From positions 62,001-126,000 of the forward strand of contig NZ_JAAGOA010000018.1 of the NCBI RefSeq assembly GCF_010550675.1: a stretch of 64,000 nucleotides of DNA. Reading direction: 5' to 3'. Source of the DNA: Phytoactinopolyspora halotolerans. GTDB lineage: Bacteria; Actinomycetota; Actinomycetes; Jiangellales; Jiangellaceae. A program made the position numbers and the translations under genes. Positions 50,102 to 58,935 of this stretch are shown piece by piece. Within the stretch, counting starts at the first letter, position 1, and each line of letters begins with the position of its first letter. Below the pieces are notes generated by a model. The model did no database searches. It was given only the letters and a program-made list of their open reading frames with translations, and was not told where the DNA came from.

Positions 50102-50695
50102 CTACCGGTTCGCCGGGGCCGCCGAGATGTCCGCGAGGGCGGAATCCGGCTCGCGGGCGAGTGCCACGTCGCCCAGGGTCACCACGCCCACCGGCCGCAG
50201 ATCCTCGTCGACGACGGGTAGCCGGCGGATCGCGTACTCCCGCATCAGATTCACCGCGTCGTCGATCGGCGTGCCGGGAACCACGGTGGTGACATCGCTG
50301 CTGCACACGTCGTCCACCGAGGTGTCGTCCGGTGGCCGGCCCTCGGCCGCCGCCCGCACGACGAGGTCGCGGTCGGTGAGCACGCCGCGGACCATGCCGT
50401 TCTCAAGAACGAGCACGTCGCCGACGTCGTTGTTGCGCATCGCCACGGCCGCGTCGGCGAGGGAGGCGTCGATGTTCACCGAGATCACCCGTCCCGTCAT
50501 CGCGTCCGCCACGGTCTGCGGCGTCACGCCAGGCTCTTGGCCGGTGAAGACGTCCGGATCGTCGTCGGCGGGCGGCTCCGGGTCGCGCCACTCCTCCACG
50601 CGGACGGGCCGGTCCGCCTGCTCCATCCCGTGCAACTCGTGCTTGAGTTCGTCGTCCTGCCGCGGACCGTGTTTATCGCTGCCGCGCTCCACCAT
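50102..50695 (-). CDS. CBS-domain pair protein
   Basis: 197 aa. An acidic N-terminal region, then two CBS domains: TVADAMTGRVISVNIDASLADAAVAMRNNDVGDVLVLENGMVRGVLTDRDLVVR and VDDVCSSDVTTVVPGTPIDDAVNLMREYAIRRLPVVDEDLRPVGVVTLGDVAL. CBS pairs bind adenosyl nucleotides and report energy state. Stand-alone CBS proteins are often dormancy- or stress-linked in actinomycetes. Confidence 0.88.
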   Translation of the reverse strand: MVERGSDKHGPRQDDELKHELHGMEQADRPVRVEEWRDPEPPADDDPDVFTGQEPGVTPQTVADAMTGRVISVNIDASLADAAVAMRNNDVGDVLVLENGMVRGVLTDRDLVVRAAAEGRPPDDTSVDDVCSSDVTTVVPGTPIDDAVNLMREYAIRRLPVVDEDLRPVGVVTLGDVALAREPDSALADISAAPANR

Positions 50696-50857
50696 GGGGG
50701 CCTCCTCCCGACACGGGGCTTTCGCCTATCCGCCTCGGCGTTCGCAGGTGGGGCCGCCTTCTCGCTGCGCGGCGTCCTCCTGCGAGCCGGTATCTGCTTG
50801 CTGGTACCAAGCTCGGTACCCGGACCGGATACGTTCAATCGCGGTGGGTGTGGCGGT

Positions 50858-50905
50858 ATGGGATGCGCGTTCAGGGCGCTATGACCCACCGAACGCGCAT
50901 CCCAT
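50858..50905. terminator. Perfect 15-bp hairpin in the 50696-51154 gap
   Basis: ATGGGATGCGCGTTC (50858-50872) with its exact complement at 50891-50905, loop of 18 bases. The 459-bp gap otherwise contains only the leader of the 51155 gene; an in-frame upstream extension of that gene from 50924 is not well supported. Confidence 0.55.
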
Positions 50906-51154
50906 CCCTGCTGGCGGTGTGTCATGGCGAGTCGTAGGCGTGCCCCGCGCGGCAGAGACGCGCTCCACCTCGGTGAAGCCGGCGTCGCAGGCAGCACCGT
51001 CACCGTGATCCACTCCGAGCCGTCGTGGCGCAGGTTGGCCATAGATCGGCCGTTACGCTCCTGGCCCAGTCCACTACTTGCGAACTGGCTCTACAGATGG
51101 GCCAGACGTCGCGCTGAAGATGGAGTGAACATCTTCTCAGGAGTGCGATCGAAC

Positions 51155-51514
51155 ATGTCGAACCGCGGAGCCGAGCTGCGAGAACTAGCCCATCGGCTGA
51201 ACGACGCCGGTCCGGAAGCGGTCGAAGACGAACTTTCGGAGCTCGCGAGGATGGCGGCCGCCGTCGGCGTGGAGCCCGCGCTGCTCGCTGCGCTCTGCGA
51301 CCGTGCGGCGCCCGCTGTCGTCCGGCAGCGCGCATTCGCCCGGGTCGCCGCCCGCGTCGACGCGCGGCTCGACGCGCTGACCGTCCGCACGTCGTCCGAT
51401 CGACAGGACTCGCCGGAGGCGGGGTACATCGAGCCTCGCCCCGGGGTGTATCCAGGAGGCGAATCGCAGACGCGCCCGACGAGGAACGTCGTCCATCGGA
51501 GTCCATCGCGCTGA
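51155..51514 (+). CDS. Uncharacterised 119-aa helical protein
   Basis: ATG 51155 with AGGAG about 11 bases upstream; an in-frame GTG at 51143 lacks spacing. Strongly helical (ELRELAHRLNDAGPEAVEDELSELARMAAAVGVEPALLAALC, PAVVRQRAFARVAARVDARLDAL), ending in a basic Pro/Arg-rich tail. No family recognised. Confidence 0.55.
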   Translation: MSNRGAELRELAHRLNDAGPEAVEDELSELARMAAAVGVEPALLAALCDRAAPAVVRQRAFARVAARVDARLDALTVRTSSDRQDSPEAGYIEPRPGVYPGGESQTRPTRNVVHRSPSR

Positions 51515-51661
51515 CGCATCGACGGCAGCGGCCGTCGCTGCGTCAGGTGAATCGCCGGCCTACATAGCCGAGCCGGTTCTGATGTGCTCATCACACATGT
51601 CCGTGTCCGCCACCAACCGGCAGAATCGCCGCCATCACTCGTCAACGATGGGGTTGGAGTC

Positions 51662-52993
51662 ATGCGTAGGCGTGCAACGAACAGCAGGCAATCGGCGTTG
51701 ATACGCGTGGCGGTGGCTGCCGTCGCCGTTGTCGTGGCTGTGCCGCTGGCCGTCACCTCCGCCGTCGCGACGTCCACGGACAGCACGACGACGACGCTGA
51801 CGCTGACGCAGACGGCGACGCCGACCCATCTGCAGCTGCTCGGGCAGCACACATCGGTCGCCAACGGCTGGGAACTGGTGGAGCACTTCCGCGACACCAG
51901 AGCTGGATTCTCCCAGGAGCAGTTCCCACCCGACGGACGCGGCGATCAGGACGGCCAGCGGGTGACCTTCTTCGGCGGCGACGCAAAACCGCACTCGTCT
52001 GAGTTCCTGCTCTACCACGCTCCCGGCTGGAATGCGCAGACCAGCCGCCGGCCGGTGCTGCTGGTGCACGGCGCCAACGACACCCCGGATCGTGCATGGG
52101 CCAACCCCGGCGAGTCCGGCGATTACGGATGTGGTCGATCGTCGTGCCCGGGTACCGGCCTGATGCAGCAGCTGGTGGCGGAGGGCGTGCCGGTCTTCGC
52201 CGTCGGATTCGCCCACAAACAGGGCGACAATCTCATGCAGGCGCAGCACGTGGGGAACGCGATCGCGATGATCCGGGAGAAGCTGGGTGTCGGCACCGTG
52301 GACGTGATCGGCTGGAGTAAGGGGATGATGTCCGCTCGGATGTACGTCTCCTCCGTCCGCCCGCCCGGGGGCTCGGATTACGCCGGGGACGTCGGGAAAC
52401 TCATCCTGCTCGGCGGGCCGAACGGCGGGTACGACTACCCGTACGCGCATGGCTGGGCGCACAACGTCTCGATCTGGCCCGAGTGCGGCGGATCCATCAA
52501 CGCGCCGTCCCCGCATACCCGCATGACCTGCTACGGCCTGTATACCTACCATCCCGAGTTCTCCTTCGTGCCGGAGTCCGGCTGGGACGCGTACCCGGGG
52601 CAGCGCCAGATGCTGGCCCGCTGGGACGGCGTCTACGGTGTCAACACCGCCGCCCAAGACTGGTACACCACGTACTACGGCGGGCAAGGCTTCTACACGC
52701 GTGGTCAGGGTATCCAGGCGGCCATCGACGCCGGCTCGCTGATCGCACAGATCCAGGCAGCCGGTACGCCGGCCAGCGTCGAGGTGTATCTGCTCGCCGG
52801 CGGGTCACCGACCGTCACCGGCATCTGGAATGAGACGCGCGGGCCGAGCGACGGTGTGGTCTTCGTCGACAGCGCGCTGGACACCACCGGTGTCGGTAAC
52901 GTCGCGGGTACCCGGCTCGCCGGATCCGTCAACCATCTCGAGCTCGGCTGGCATCCGACCGTCCGTGACCAGGTCATCTCCTGGCTGTCATGA
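51662..52993 (+). CDS. Secreted alpha/beta hydrolase (lipase/esterase or polyester depolymerase-like)
   Basis: 443 aa from ATG 51662. Signal peptide (RRRATNSRQSALIRVAVAAVAVVVAVPLAVTSAVA). Oxyanion strand RRPVLLVHGANDTP; nucleophile elbow VIGWSKGMMSARMYV (G-W-S-K-G, catalytic Ser); C-terminal SVNHLELGWHP provides the probable His. Cys pairs (YGCGRSSCPG, PECGGS) suit an extracellular enzyme. Could act on triglycerides, polyesters or polyhydroxybutyrate; the presence of 3-hydroxybutyrate dehydrogenase nearby favours the last but does not prove it. Confidence 0.8.
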   Translation: MRRRATNSRQSALIRVAVAAVAVVVAVPLAVTSAVATSTDSTTTTLTLTQTATPTHLQLLGQHTSVANGWELVEHFRDTRAGFSQEQFPPDGRGDQDGQRVTFFGGDAKPHSSEFLLYHAPGWNAQTSRRPVLLVHGANDTPDRAWANPGESGDYGCGRSSCPGTGLMQQLVAEGVPVFAVGFAHKQGDNLMQAQHVGNAIAMIREKLGVGTVDVIGWSKGMMSARMYVSSVRPPGGSDYAGDVGKLILLGGPNGGYDYPYAHGWAHNVSIWPECGGSINAPSPHTRMTCYGLYTYHPEFSFVPESGWDAYPGQRQMLARWDGVYGVNTAAQDWYTTYYGGQGFYTRGQGIQAAIDAGSLIAQIQAAGTPASVEVYLLAGGSPTVTGIWNETRGPSDGVVFVDSALDTTGVGNVAGTRLAGSVNHLELGWHPTVRDQVISWLS

Positions 52994-53007
52994 AAGGGAT
53001 ACCGACG

Positions 53008-54087
53008 ATGACTTCTCGGCTCTGGCCAGGCGTGGTCTCCGAGCACCTGCCGACCGCCCGGCTCGACGTGCACATGCTGCATTTAGGGCGCACTACCGGC
53101 GAGCCGGTTCTGCTCCTGCATGGCAACGTGTCGTCAGCCCTGTTCTGGCAGCGGACCATGCTCGATCTTCCGGAGCGATACCGGCCGATCGCGGTCGACC
53201 TGCGAGGGTTCGGCGATACCGAGTCCAAGGAGGTTAACGCCCGGCGTGGCTTGTCCGATTACGCGGACGACGTGGCCGCCGTGGTGGACGCCCTCGATCT
53301 GACGTCGGCACATCTGGTCGGCTGGAGCATGGGCGGCGGGGTGGCACTTCAAGCGCTGCGGGATCGGCCGGGACGGGTGGCATCCGTGACGCTGGTCAAC
53401 CCGGTGTCGCCCTATGGCTTCGGTGGTACGCACGGCGTCGACGGCCAGCTCAACGATCCCGCCGGAGCGGGCTCCGGCGGCGGGTGCGCCAACCCGGACT
53501 TCGTCTCCCGGCTGGCGTCCGGTGACCGCTCCGGTGACGTGCCCACCGCGCCCCGGCAGGTCTTCCTCGGTGCGTACGTGCAGGCCGGTTTCACCATCGA
53601 CGACGAAGCCGAACTGGACACCTACCTCGACTCGATGCTGTCGACCCGGACCGGCGAGGGACATTACCCGGGCGACGTGCACACGGTCGACACCTGGCCC
53701 GGCGTCGCTCCGGGCGACCGCGGCGTGCTGAACGCGATGGCGCCAACTCACTTCCGCATCGACGACCTGCCCGACATCGACCCCAAGCCGCCGATCGGAT
53801 GGATCCGTGGCGAGGGCGACGTCATCGTCTCCGACACCTCACTGTTCGACCTGGCGCATCTCGGCGCGATCGGAGCGGTCGACGGCTGGCCGGGGGACGA
53901 CGTCGCTCCCGCGCAGCCGATGATCGCCCAGACGCGGCACGTGCTCGACCGGTACGCGGCGGCCGGCGGCTCGTATACCGAGACGGTGATCGCAGGAGCT
54001 GGGCACAGCCCGCACATCGAGCAGCCGAAGGAGTTCGCGAACGCGCTGCTCGCAACCCTGACGGCAGGACGCATAAGTGGCAGCTGA
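53008..54087 (+). CDS. Alpha/beta hydrolase
   Basis: 359 aa from ATG 53008 (AAAGGGA 8 bases upstream; ATG 52990, overlapping the previous stop as ATGA, is an alternative). EPVLLLHGNVSSALFWQRTMLDLPERYRPIAVDLRGFGDTE, nucleophile GWSMGGG, and AGAGHSPHIEQPKEF with the catalytic His. Cytoplasmic, no signal. 11-bp overlap with the next hydrolase gene, so operonic. An unusual ~60-residue insert (GSGGGCANPDFVSRLASG, residues ~150-210) may form a lid. Confidence 0.85.
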   Translation: MTSRLWPGVVSEHLPTARLDVHMLHLGRTTGEPVLLLHGNVSSALFWQRTMLDLPERYRPIAVDLRGFGDTESKEVNARRGLSDYADDVAAVVDALDLTSAHLVGWSMGGGVALQALRDRPGRVASVTLVNPVSPYGFGGTHGVDGQLNDPAGAGSGGGCANPDFVSRLASGDRSGDVPTAPRQVFLGAYVQAGFTIDDEAELDTYLDSMLSTRTGEGHYPGDVHTVDTWPGVAPGDRGVLNAMAPTHFRIDDLPDIDPKPPIGWIRGEGDVIVSDTSLFDLAHLGAIGAVDGWPGDDVAPAQPMIAQTRHVLDRYAAAGGSYTETVIAGAGHSPHIEQPKEFANALLATLTAGRISGS

Positions 54088-55039
54088 TGCCATGCGTGAG
54101 CTGACGGTTCCGGTCGACGGCGGCGAGCTGGCCGCCCTGGAATGGTGGACCGCCGAGGCACAGACAGCTGGATGGGAGCTGCCTGAGCCAGTGCGAGCCG
54201 GATCTGAGAAGCCGGACGATGCGGAACCGGCTCGCGAGGCGGCACTCCCCGTCGTCGGGGTGCATGGCATCACCGCGAACGCAGCGGCGTTCGGGCGGAT
54301 CGGTCACGAGCTGGGTGGCCGACGTCGAATGATCGCGCCTGACCTGCGCGGGCGTGCCCGCAGCGCCGACGTGTCCGGCCCGTATGGGCTTGATCGGCAC
54401 GCGGAAGATCTCATCGCGCTCCTGGACCACCTGGGCATCGACCGGGCGGTTCTCCTCGGTCATTCGATGGGTGCCTTTGTCTCCTGTCTGACCGCGGTCC
54501 GGCATCCCGAGCGGGTCGCCGCCGTGGTGCTCGTCGACGGCGGCCTCGCGTTGCCGGTGCCGCCGGACACGGAAATCGAGGCTGTCCTCGGCCCTGCCAT
54601 GACGAGGCTGAGCATGACGTTCGCCGACCTCGACGAGTGCAGGGGATTCTGGCAGGCACATCCGGCATTCGCCGGCCGCTGGAACTCCTACGTCGAGAAC
54701 TACATCCGGCGGGATCTTGTCGGCCCCCCGCCGCTACTGCGATCGGCGTGCCGGGCGGACGCCGTGCGGATCGACGGCGCTCAGGTATTGCAGGACACCG
54801 AGACCCTCGCCGCCGTGACAAATTTGCCGTGCCCGGCCCGCCTCCTCTGGGCGTCCCGCGGGTTGATGGATGAGAGCCCAGGGCTGTACACGGCCGAGCT
54901 GCTGGCCGGCCTGGAAACCGTGACGGCGCGGGAACTCGTCGGCGAGAACCACTACTCAGTGATGTTCTCCTCAGCGGCCGCCGAGATCGCCGCCGAGGTC
55001 GACGCCGTGGCGGAGCAGGCCGTGGACGCGGAGCGCTAG
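54077..55039 (+). CDS. Alpha/beta hydrolase
   Basis: 320 aa from GTG 54077. VVGVHGITANAAAFGRIGHELGGRRRMIAPDLRGRARS, nucleophile VLLGHSMGAFVS (Ser in GHSMG), later GENHYSVMFS with a possible catalytic His. No signal peptide. The last 69 bp overlap the 3' end of the convergent PucR gene. Acts with the preceding hydrolase on an ester. Confidence 0.83.
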   Translation: MAADAMRELTVPVDGGELAALEWWTAEAQTAGWELPEPVRAGSEKPDDAEPAREAALPVVGVHGITANAAAFGRIGHELGGRRRMIAPDLRGRARSADVSGPYGLDRHAEDLIALLDHLGIDRAVLLGHSMGAFVSCLTAVRHPERVAAVVLVDGGLALPVPPDTEIEAVLGPAMTRLSMTFADLDECRGFWQAHPAFAGRWNSYVENYIRRDLVGPPPLLRSACRADAVRIDGAQVLQDTETLAAVTNLPCPARLLWASRGLMDESPGLYTAELLAGLETVTARELVGENHYSVMFSSAAAEIAAEVDAVAEQAVDAER

Positions 55040-57001
55040 CTGCAGCTCCAGCGCGCGGTCGGGCTGCTGCCATTCGGTGCCGAGCAGCTGGGAGATGCGC
55101 TCCAGACGCTGCGACACCGTGTTGACGTGCACGTGCAACGTCGCTTTGGCGCGGGTCAGACTTCCACCTGCCGCGAAGTAGGCGGCCAGCGTCTCCACCA
55201 GGGTCGTGCCCCGCTCGGCGTCGTAGTCGATCAATGGACCGATCGCATCCGCGACGAACGACTCGAGCGAGCGGCTCTCGGCGAGCAGCAGCCCGACGAA
55301 GCCGAGCTCCTCCGACACCCCGGCCTCGTCCTCGCGGCCCAGCGCCTGCAGAGCCTGCAGGCAGCGCAGCGCCTCGCGGTATGTGGGCGGGAAGGTCGCG
55401 AGCCCGTCGGTGGGCCCGGCAGCGCCGGCAGTGACGGGGTGGCCGACAGCACCGCGCAGATCGGCCCTGACCTGGCGGGCGATCTCGGCGGCCCCGTCGC
55501 CGGGGACCGTGATCACCGTGTAGTGATCCCGGACCCCGGCCAGCCCGTGGCGGACCTCGGCGATGTGCCGCGCGGCGGCGCGTAGCCGGTGCGGGTCGGC
55601 CTGCGGTGCGTCGGCCACGATGACGACGTGCGGTCGCCCGAGGTCGGTGGCTACCTTCCTGGCGCGCTGGCGAAGTGTCTCGGGATCGCGCCCGGGGTCC
55701 GCCAGCACCTCGTCCAGCAGTTCTCCACGGACACGATGCTCCGCGTCGCTCACCGATCTGCGCAGCAGTAGCAGCAACGCCGCGACGACGGCGGCCCGCT
55801 CCAGGATGCGCTGCTCGGCCGGCCCCAGGTCGGTCGGACGGCGAACCACCAGGGCACCCAAGGGCTCATTGCCCGCCGCCGACGCGGCCACCCACACCCC
55901 GTTCCGGCTGGCGGCACGCCCCTTGGTCAGGGATTCGGCAACGGCCGCCGGCACGCTATCCGCGGCCGGCTCCGTACCCTCCCGTTCCGTGCGGTCGGCG
56001 GTCTCGATGCGCCGGGACTGCTGCGCGTCGTCGCCGGCCAGGTCGAGCAGTTCGACGTCCCCGCCGATGAGCTCGGCGACGGCGGCGGTGATGTCGTCTG
56101 TGCCGGCTCCACGCAGCAATAGGTCGGTCAGCTTGTCGTGAGCGTCGGCCGCCCGTTCCACCTCTTCGGTGCGAGCCGTCAATTCTGCGTTGGCGGCGTT
56201 CAGCTCTGCCAGCGCGGTCCTGGTGCGGTCGATCAGGTTGGCCGTGTCGATGGCGATCGCGGCGTGCGTCGCGAGCGAGCGTAACAGCGCGATCTCTGCC
56301 TGTGTGAACGGCCTCTCTCGCCGGTTCGCAGCGAACAGAACGCCGATGACCTGCCCGTTCAGTTCCAGTGGAACACCCAGGATGGCAACGAGCCCTTCTT
56401 CGGCGACGGCGCTGTCGATGGGTTCGGTATGCAGGAATCTATCGTCGGCGGAGTAGTTCGCGGTGACGTACGGATGCGCCGTGGTCGCCACCAGCCCGCC
56501 GAGCCCTTCCCCCGGGCCGAGCCTGACTTGCTGGAACCGCGCGGAGACCGAGCCGGACGTGACCCGCATCGTGGTGTCCGCCGACTCTGCCTCGCGCAGG
56601 GTCAGATACGCGATGTCGGTGCCGAGCAACACCCGGGCGCGGTGCACGATAGCCCTGAGTACCTGGTCCAGGTTGCGCATGCCGGCGAGGTCATTGGCGG
56701 TCTCGTAGAGCGCGGTGAGCTCGGACTCGCGTCGTCGGTAGTCGTGCAGGACACCACGCACGCGCAGTGCCGCGATCTTGGCCTGTTCGAGCGCGGCGAC
56801 CGTGCGGTCGTCGGCGCCGACGCCGCGCGCTTCGACCACGGGACGTTCGTACTCGACGGCGGGCGCGTCGCGCAGCAGCATGTCGAAGTAGTGCCCGGCA
56901 GCGGTCTCCGCGTCGACGGCTGCACCGCCGCCGTTGCCGCCGCCGTCGTCGTGGGCGTCGTCGCGGTGGGCGTCGTCGGGATGGTCGAGGTCGCCGGTCA
57001 T
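54971..57001 (-). CDS. GAF-PucR/CdaR-type transcriptional regulator
   Basis: 676 aa from ATG 57001. A low-complexity N-terminus (His/Asp/Gly-rich), an N-terminal GAF domain (~95-260, DLAGMRNLDQVLRAIVHRARVLLGTDIAYLTLREAE, VAILGVPLELNGQVIGVLFAANR), a coiled segment (ELNAANAELTARTEEVERAADAHDKLTDLLLRG), then the PucR-like GGDEF-related domain and C-terminal HTH_30 (LTRAKATLHVHVNTVSQRLERISQLL). Likely activates the following 3-hydroxybutyrate dehydrogenase or neighbours. The 3' end overlaps the convergent hydrolase gene by 69 bp. Confidence 0.85.
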   Translation of the reverse strand: MTGDLDHPDDAHRDDAHDDGGGNGGGAAVDAETAAGHYFDMLLRDAPAVEYERPVVEARGVGADDRTVAALEQAKIAALRVRGVLHDYRRRESELTALYETANDLAGMRNLDQVLRAIVHRARVLLGTDIAYLTLREAESADTTMRVTSGSVSARFQQVRLGPGEGLGGLVATTAHPYVTANYSADDRFLHTEPIDSAVAEEGLVAILGVPLELNGQVIGVLFAANRRERPFTQAEIALLRSLATHAAIAIDTANLIDRTRTALAELNAANAELTARTEEVERAADAHDKLTDLLLRGAGTDDITAAVAELIGGDVELLDLAGDDAQQSRRIETADRTEREGTEPAADSVPAAVAESLTKGRAASRNGVWVAASAAGNEPLGALVVRRPTDLGPAEQRILERAAVVAALLLLLRRSVSDAEHRVRGELLDEVLADPGRDPETLRQRARKVATDLGRPHVVIVADAPQADPHRLRAAARHIAEVRHGLAGVRDHYTVITVPGDGAAEIARQVRADLRGAVGHPVTAGAAGPTDGLATFPPTYREALRCLQALQALGREDEAGVSEELGFVGLLLAESRSLESFVADAIGPLIDYDAERGTTLVETLAAYFAAGGSLTRAKATLHVHVNTVSQRLERISQLLGTEWQQPDRALELQLALRVHGLLRHGVDLGGDLGGR

Positions 57002-57003
57002 GA

Positions 57004-57774
57004 TCAGCTGGCCGTCCACGCTCCGTCGATGGTGAGCGACGATCCGTTGATGAACGTTGCCTCCGGCCCGCACAGATACGTGACTGCGGCGGCCACCTCC
57101 TCCGGCTCGATCAGCCGCTTGATGGGGCTGCGTGCCAGGAGCACGTGTTTGATCACCTCGTCCGCGGAGATCCCGTGGTTCTCCGCTTGCGCCGCGATCT
57201 GGTTCTCCACCAGCGGTGTGCGGACGTATCCAGGATTGACGCAGTTCGACGTGACCCCTCGTGGTCCGCCCTCGACCGCGGTGACCTTGGAGAAGCCCTC
57301 CAGCGCGTGTTTGGCGGTGACGTAGGCGCTCTTGTATGCCGATGCGCGCAGGCCGTGCACCGAGGAGATGTTGACGACGCGTCCCCAGCCGTTCGCATAC
57401 ATGTGCGGCAGAGCCGCCCGCACCAGCCGGAACGGCGCCTCCACCATCAGCCGCAGCATCATGGAGAACTTCTCCGGCGGGAACTCCTCGATGGGGCTCA
57501 CGGTCTGCACGCCAGCGTTGTTGACGACGACGTCCGCGTCCGCGCCCAGCGACTCCGCGAGTTCGAGGTCGGTGAGGTCTACCGCTCGTGCCTCGCCGCC
57601 GACCTCACCGGCGACGGCCTCGGCGGCGTCCTTGTCGATATCGACGACGCGCACCCGCGCTCCGGCTCGCGCCAGTCGCCGCGCGCATGCCCGGCCGATT
57701 CCGCTGCCAGCCCCGGTGACCACGGCCAGCTTGCCGGAGAGGTCCGAGTCGGACGCCTCTGGTGCCGAGTTCAT
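57004..57774 (-). CDS. 3-hydroxybutyrate dehydrogenase (SDR)
   Basis: 256 aa from ATG 57774 (a GTG two codons earlier is possible). SDR features: TGAGSGIGRACARRLA, NNAGVQTVSPIEEF, NISSVHGLRASAYKSAYVTAKHAL with Ser/Tyr/Lys, and CVNPGYVRTPLVENQI followed by KHVLLARSPIKRLIEPEEVA, typical of 3-hydroxybutyrate dehydrogenases. Reaction: (R)-3-hydroxybutyrate + NAD+ to acetoacetate. It lies 2 bp upstream of the PucR regulator, same operon. The PHB-related reading of the locus rests on this gene. Confidence 0.85.
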   Translation of the reverse strand: MNSAPEASDSDLSGKLAVVTGAGSGIGRACARRLARAGARVRVVDIDKDAAEAVAGEVGGEARAVDLTDLELAESLGADADVVVNNAGVQTVSPIEEFPPEKFSMMLRLMVEAPFRLVRAALPHMYANGWGRVVNISSVHGLRASAYKSAYVTAKHALEGFSKVTAVEGGPRGVTSNCVNPGYVRTPLVENQIAAQAENHGISADEVIKHVLLARSPIKRLIEPEEVAAAVTYLCGPEATFINGSSLTIDGAWTAS

Positions 57775-57859
57775 GCACACACACTAGGCGCTGTGGACGT
57801 CGCAGGCATATGTCGAGCATCGCCACCCCACCGAGGCCATGCATATGCTGCACACACAC

Positions 57860-57910
57860 ATGATCATGAACAGTAACCGTTCACATAGCACGGTTACTGT
57901 TCATGATCAT
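57860..57910. repeat. Perfect 20-bp palindromic repeat overlapping a stop codon (copy 2)
   Basis: ATGATCATGAACAGTAACCG (57860-57879) and its complement at 57891-57910, loop of 11 bases (one more pair may close it). The right arm encodes the last residues DDHEQ and stop of the nucleoside hydrolase. Left arm nearly identical to the copy at 21543. Confidence 0.8.
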
Positions 57911-58835
57911 CGCGGAGGGTGGAGCGGAGGATGTCGTAGAACCGGGCGGCGTCGGCGCTCGTCGCGAACCAGGCGTTCGGGTCGTCCCCGCCCTGGCTGC
58001 GCACGTCGACGATGGTGCGGCCGAAGCTCTGATATCCGGTCGTGTCGACGGCGACGTGGTAGCGCGTGAGCCGCACCACGTCAGGATCGAGCAGATAGGC
58101 GATGCACAGCGCGTCGTGCACCGGTCTGACACTCGGCGCGCCGGCCACGCCACCACTGACGTACCCGGCGAGGACTGCTGCCGCGCCGGTGCCGCCGGGG
58201 GTTCCGAGCGCGTCCAGCTCTCGGATCTGCTCATCGGAGACCAGCGCCTGCAGCGTCGCGTCGAGCGGGATCAGCACCAGACGTTCGAACCCGGCCTGGA
58301 GCACGACGTCGGCGGCGACGGGATCGTAGTAGATGTTGAACTCCGCCGAGACGGTGCGGTTGCCGAACGCGTGGCCACCGCCCATGATGACGATCTCGTC
58401 GACGGCATCGCGGATCTCCGGCGCCACGGTCAGCGCCGCCGCGATATTCGTCAGCGGCGCGACCGGCACCAGAGTGATCCGTTCGGTGGTGGTGCGCAGC
58501 GTCTCGATCAACCACTCGACCGCGGGCGTCGTGCGGGCCCGGCTGCGCGGTTCGGCGAGCGGGAGCGTGGGCTCGTGGATCGGCTCCAGTTCCGTGAACG
58601 GGAACGGGCGCGGCGCGAACGGCTTGGCCAACCCTCGATAGACAGGCACGTCCGAGCATCCGACATGGTCGAGCACCCGCAGGGTGTTGTCCGTGGTCTG
58701 GTCGATCGTCAGATTCCCGGCGGCCGTCGTGCAACCGACGAGATCGATGGCAGGGTGCAGGGCGGCGATCATGAGGGCGACCGCGTCGTCGTTCCCGGTG
58801 TCGACATCGAGGATGACTCTGCGCGTACCGGTCAT
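57894..58835 (-). CDS. Inosine/uridine-preferring nucleoside hydrolase-like protein
   Basis: 313 aa. N-terminal Ca2+-binding motif VILDVDTGNDDAVALMIA (Asp10, Asp12, Asp16/17), IVIMGGGHAFGNRTVSAEFNIYYDPVAAD, and late Asp in PVHDALCIAYLLDP. Such enzymes hydrolyse the N-glycosidic bond of nucleosides (purine/pyrimidine salvage). Its C-terminus is supplied by a palindromic repeat. Cytoplasmic. Confidence 0.9.
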   Translation of the reverse strand: MTGTRRVILDVDTGNDDAVALMIAALHPAIDLVGCTTAAGNLTIDQTTDNTLRVLDHVGCSDVPVYRGLAKPFAPRPFPFTELEPIHEPTLPLAEPRSRARTTPAVEWLIETLRTTTERITLVPVAPLTNIAAALTVAPEIRDAVDEIVIMGGGHAFGNRTVSAEFNIYYDPVAADVVLQAGFERLVLIPLDATLQALVSDEQIRELDALGTPGGTGAAAVLAGYVSGGVAGAPSVRPVHDALCIAYLLDPDVVRLTRYHVAVDTTGYQSFGRTIVDVRSQGGDDPNAWFATSADAARFYDILRSTLRDDHEQ

Positions 58836-58935
58836 GGCCCGCCTCTCTCTTCGTGCACTTGGTGGTTCGCATTCTGCCGCCCTGGCCGCGTCGCGCGTGT
58901 GCCGGGAGGTGCGGGCGCGGCCGAGAGGGTGTCCG

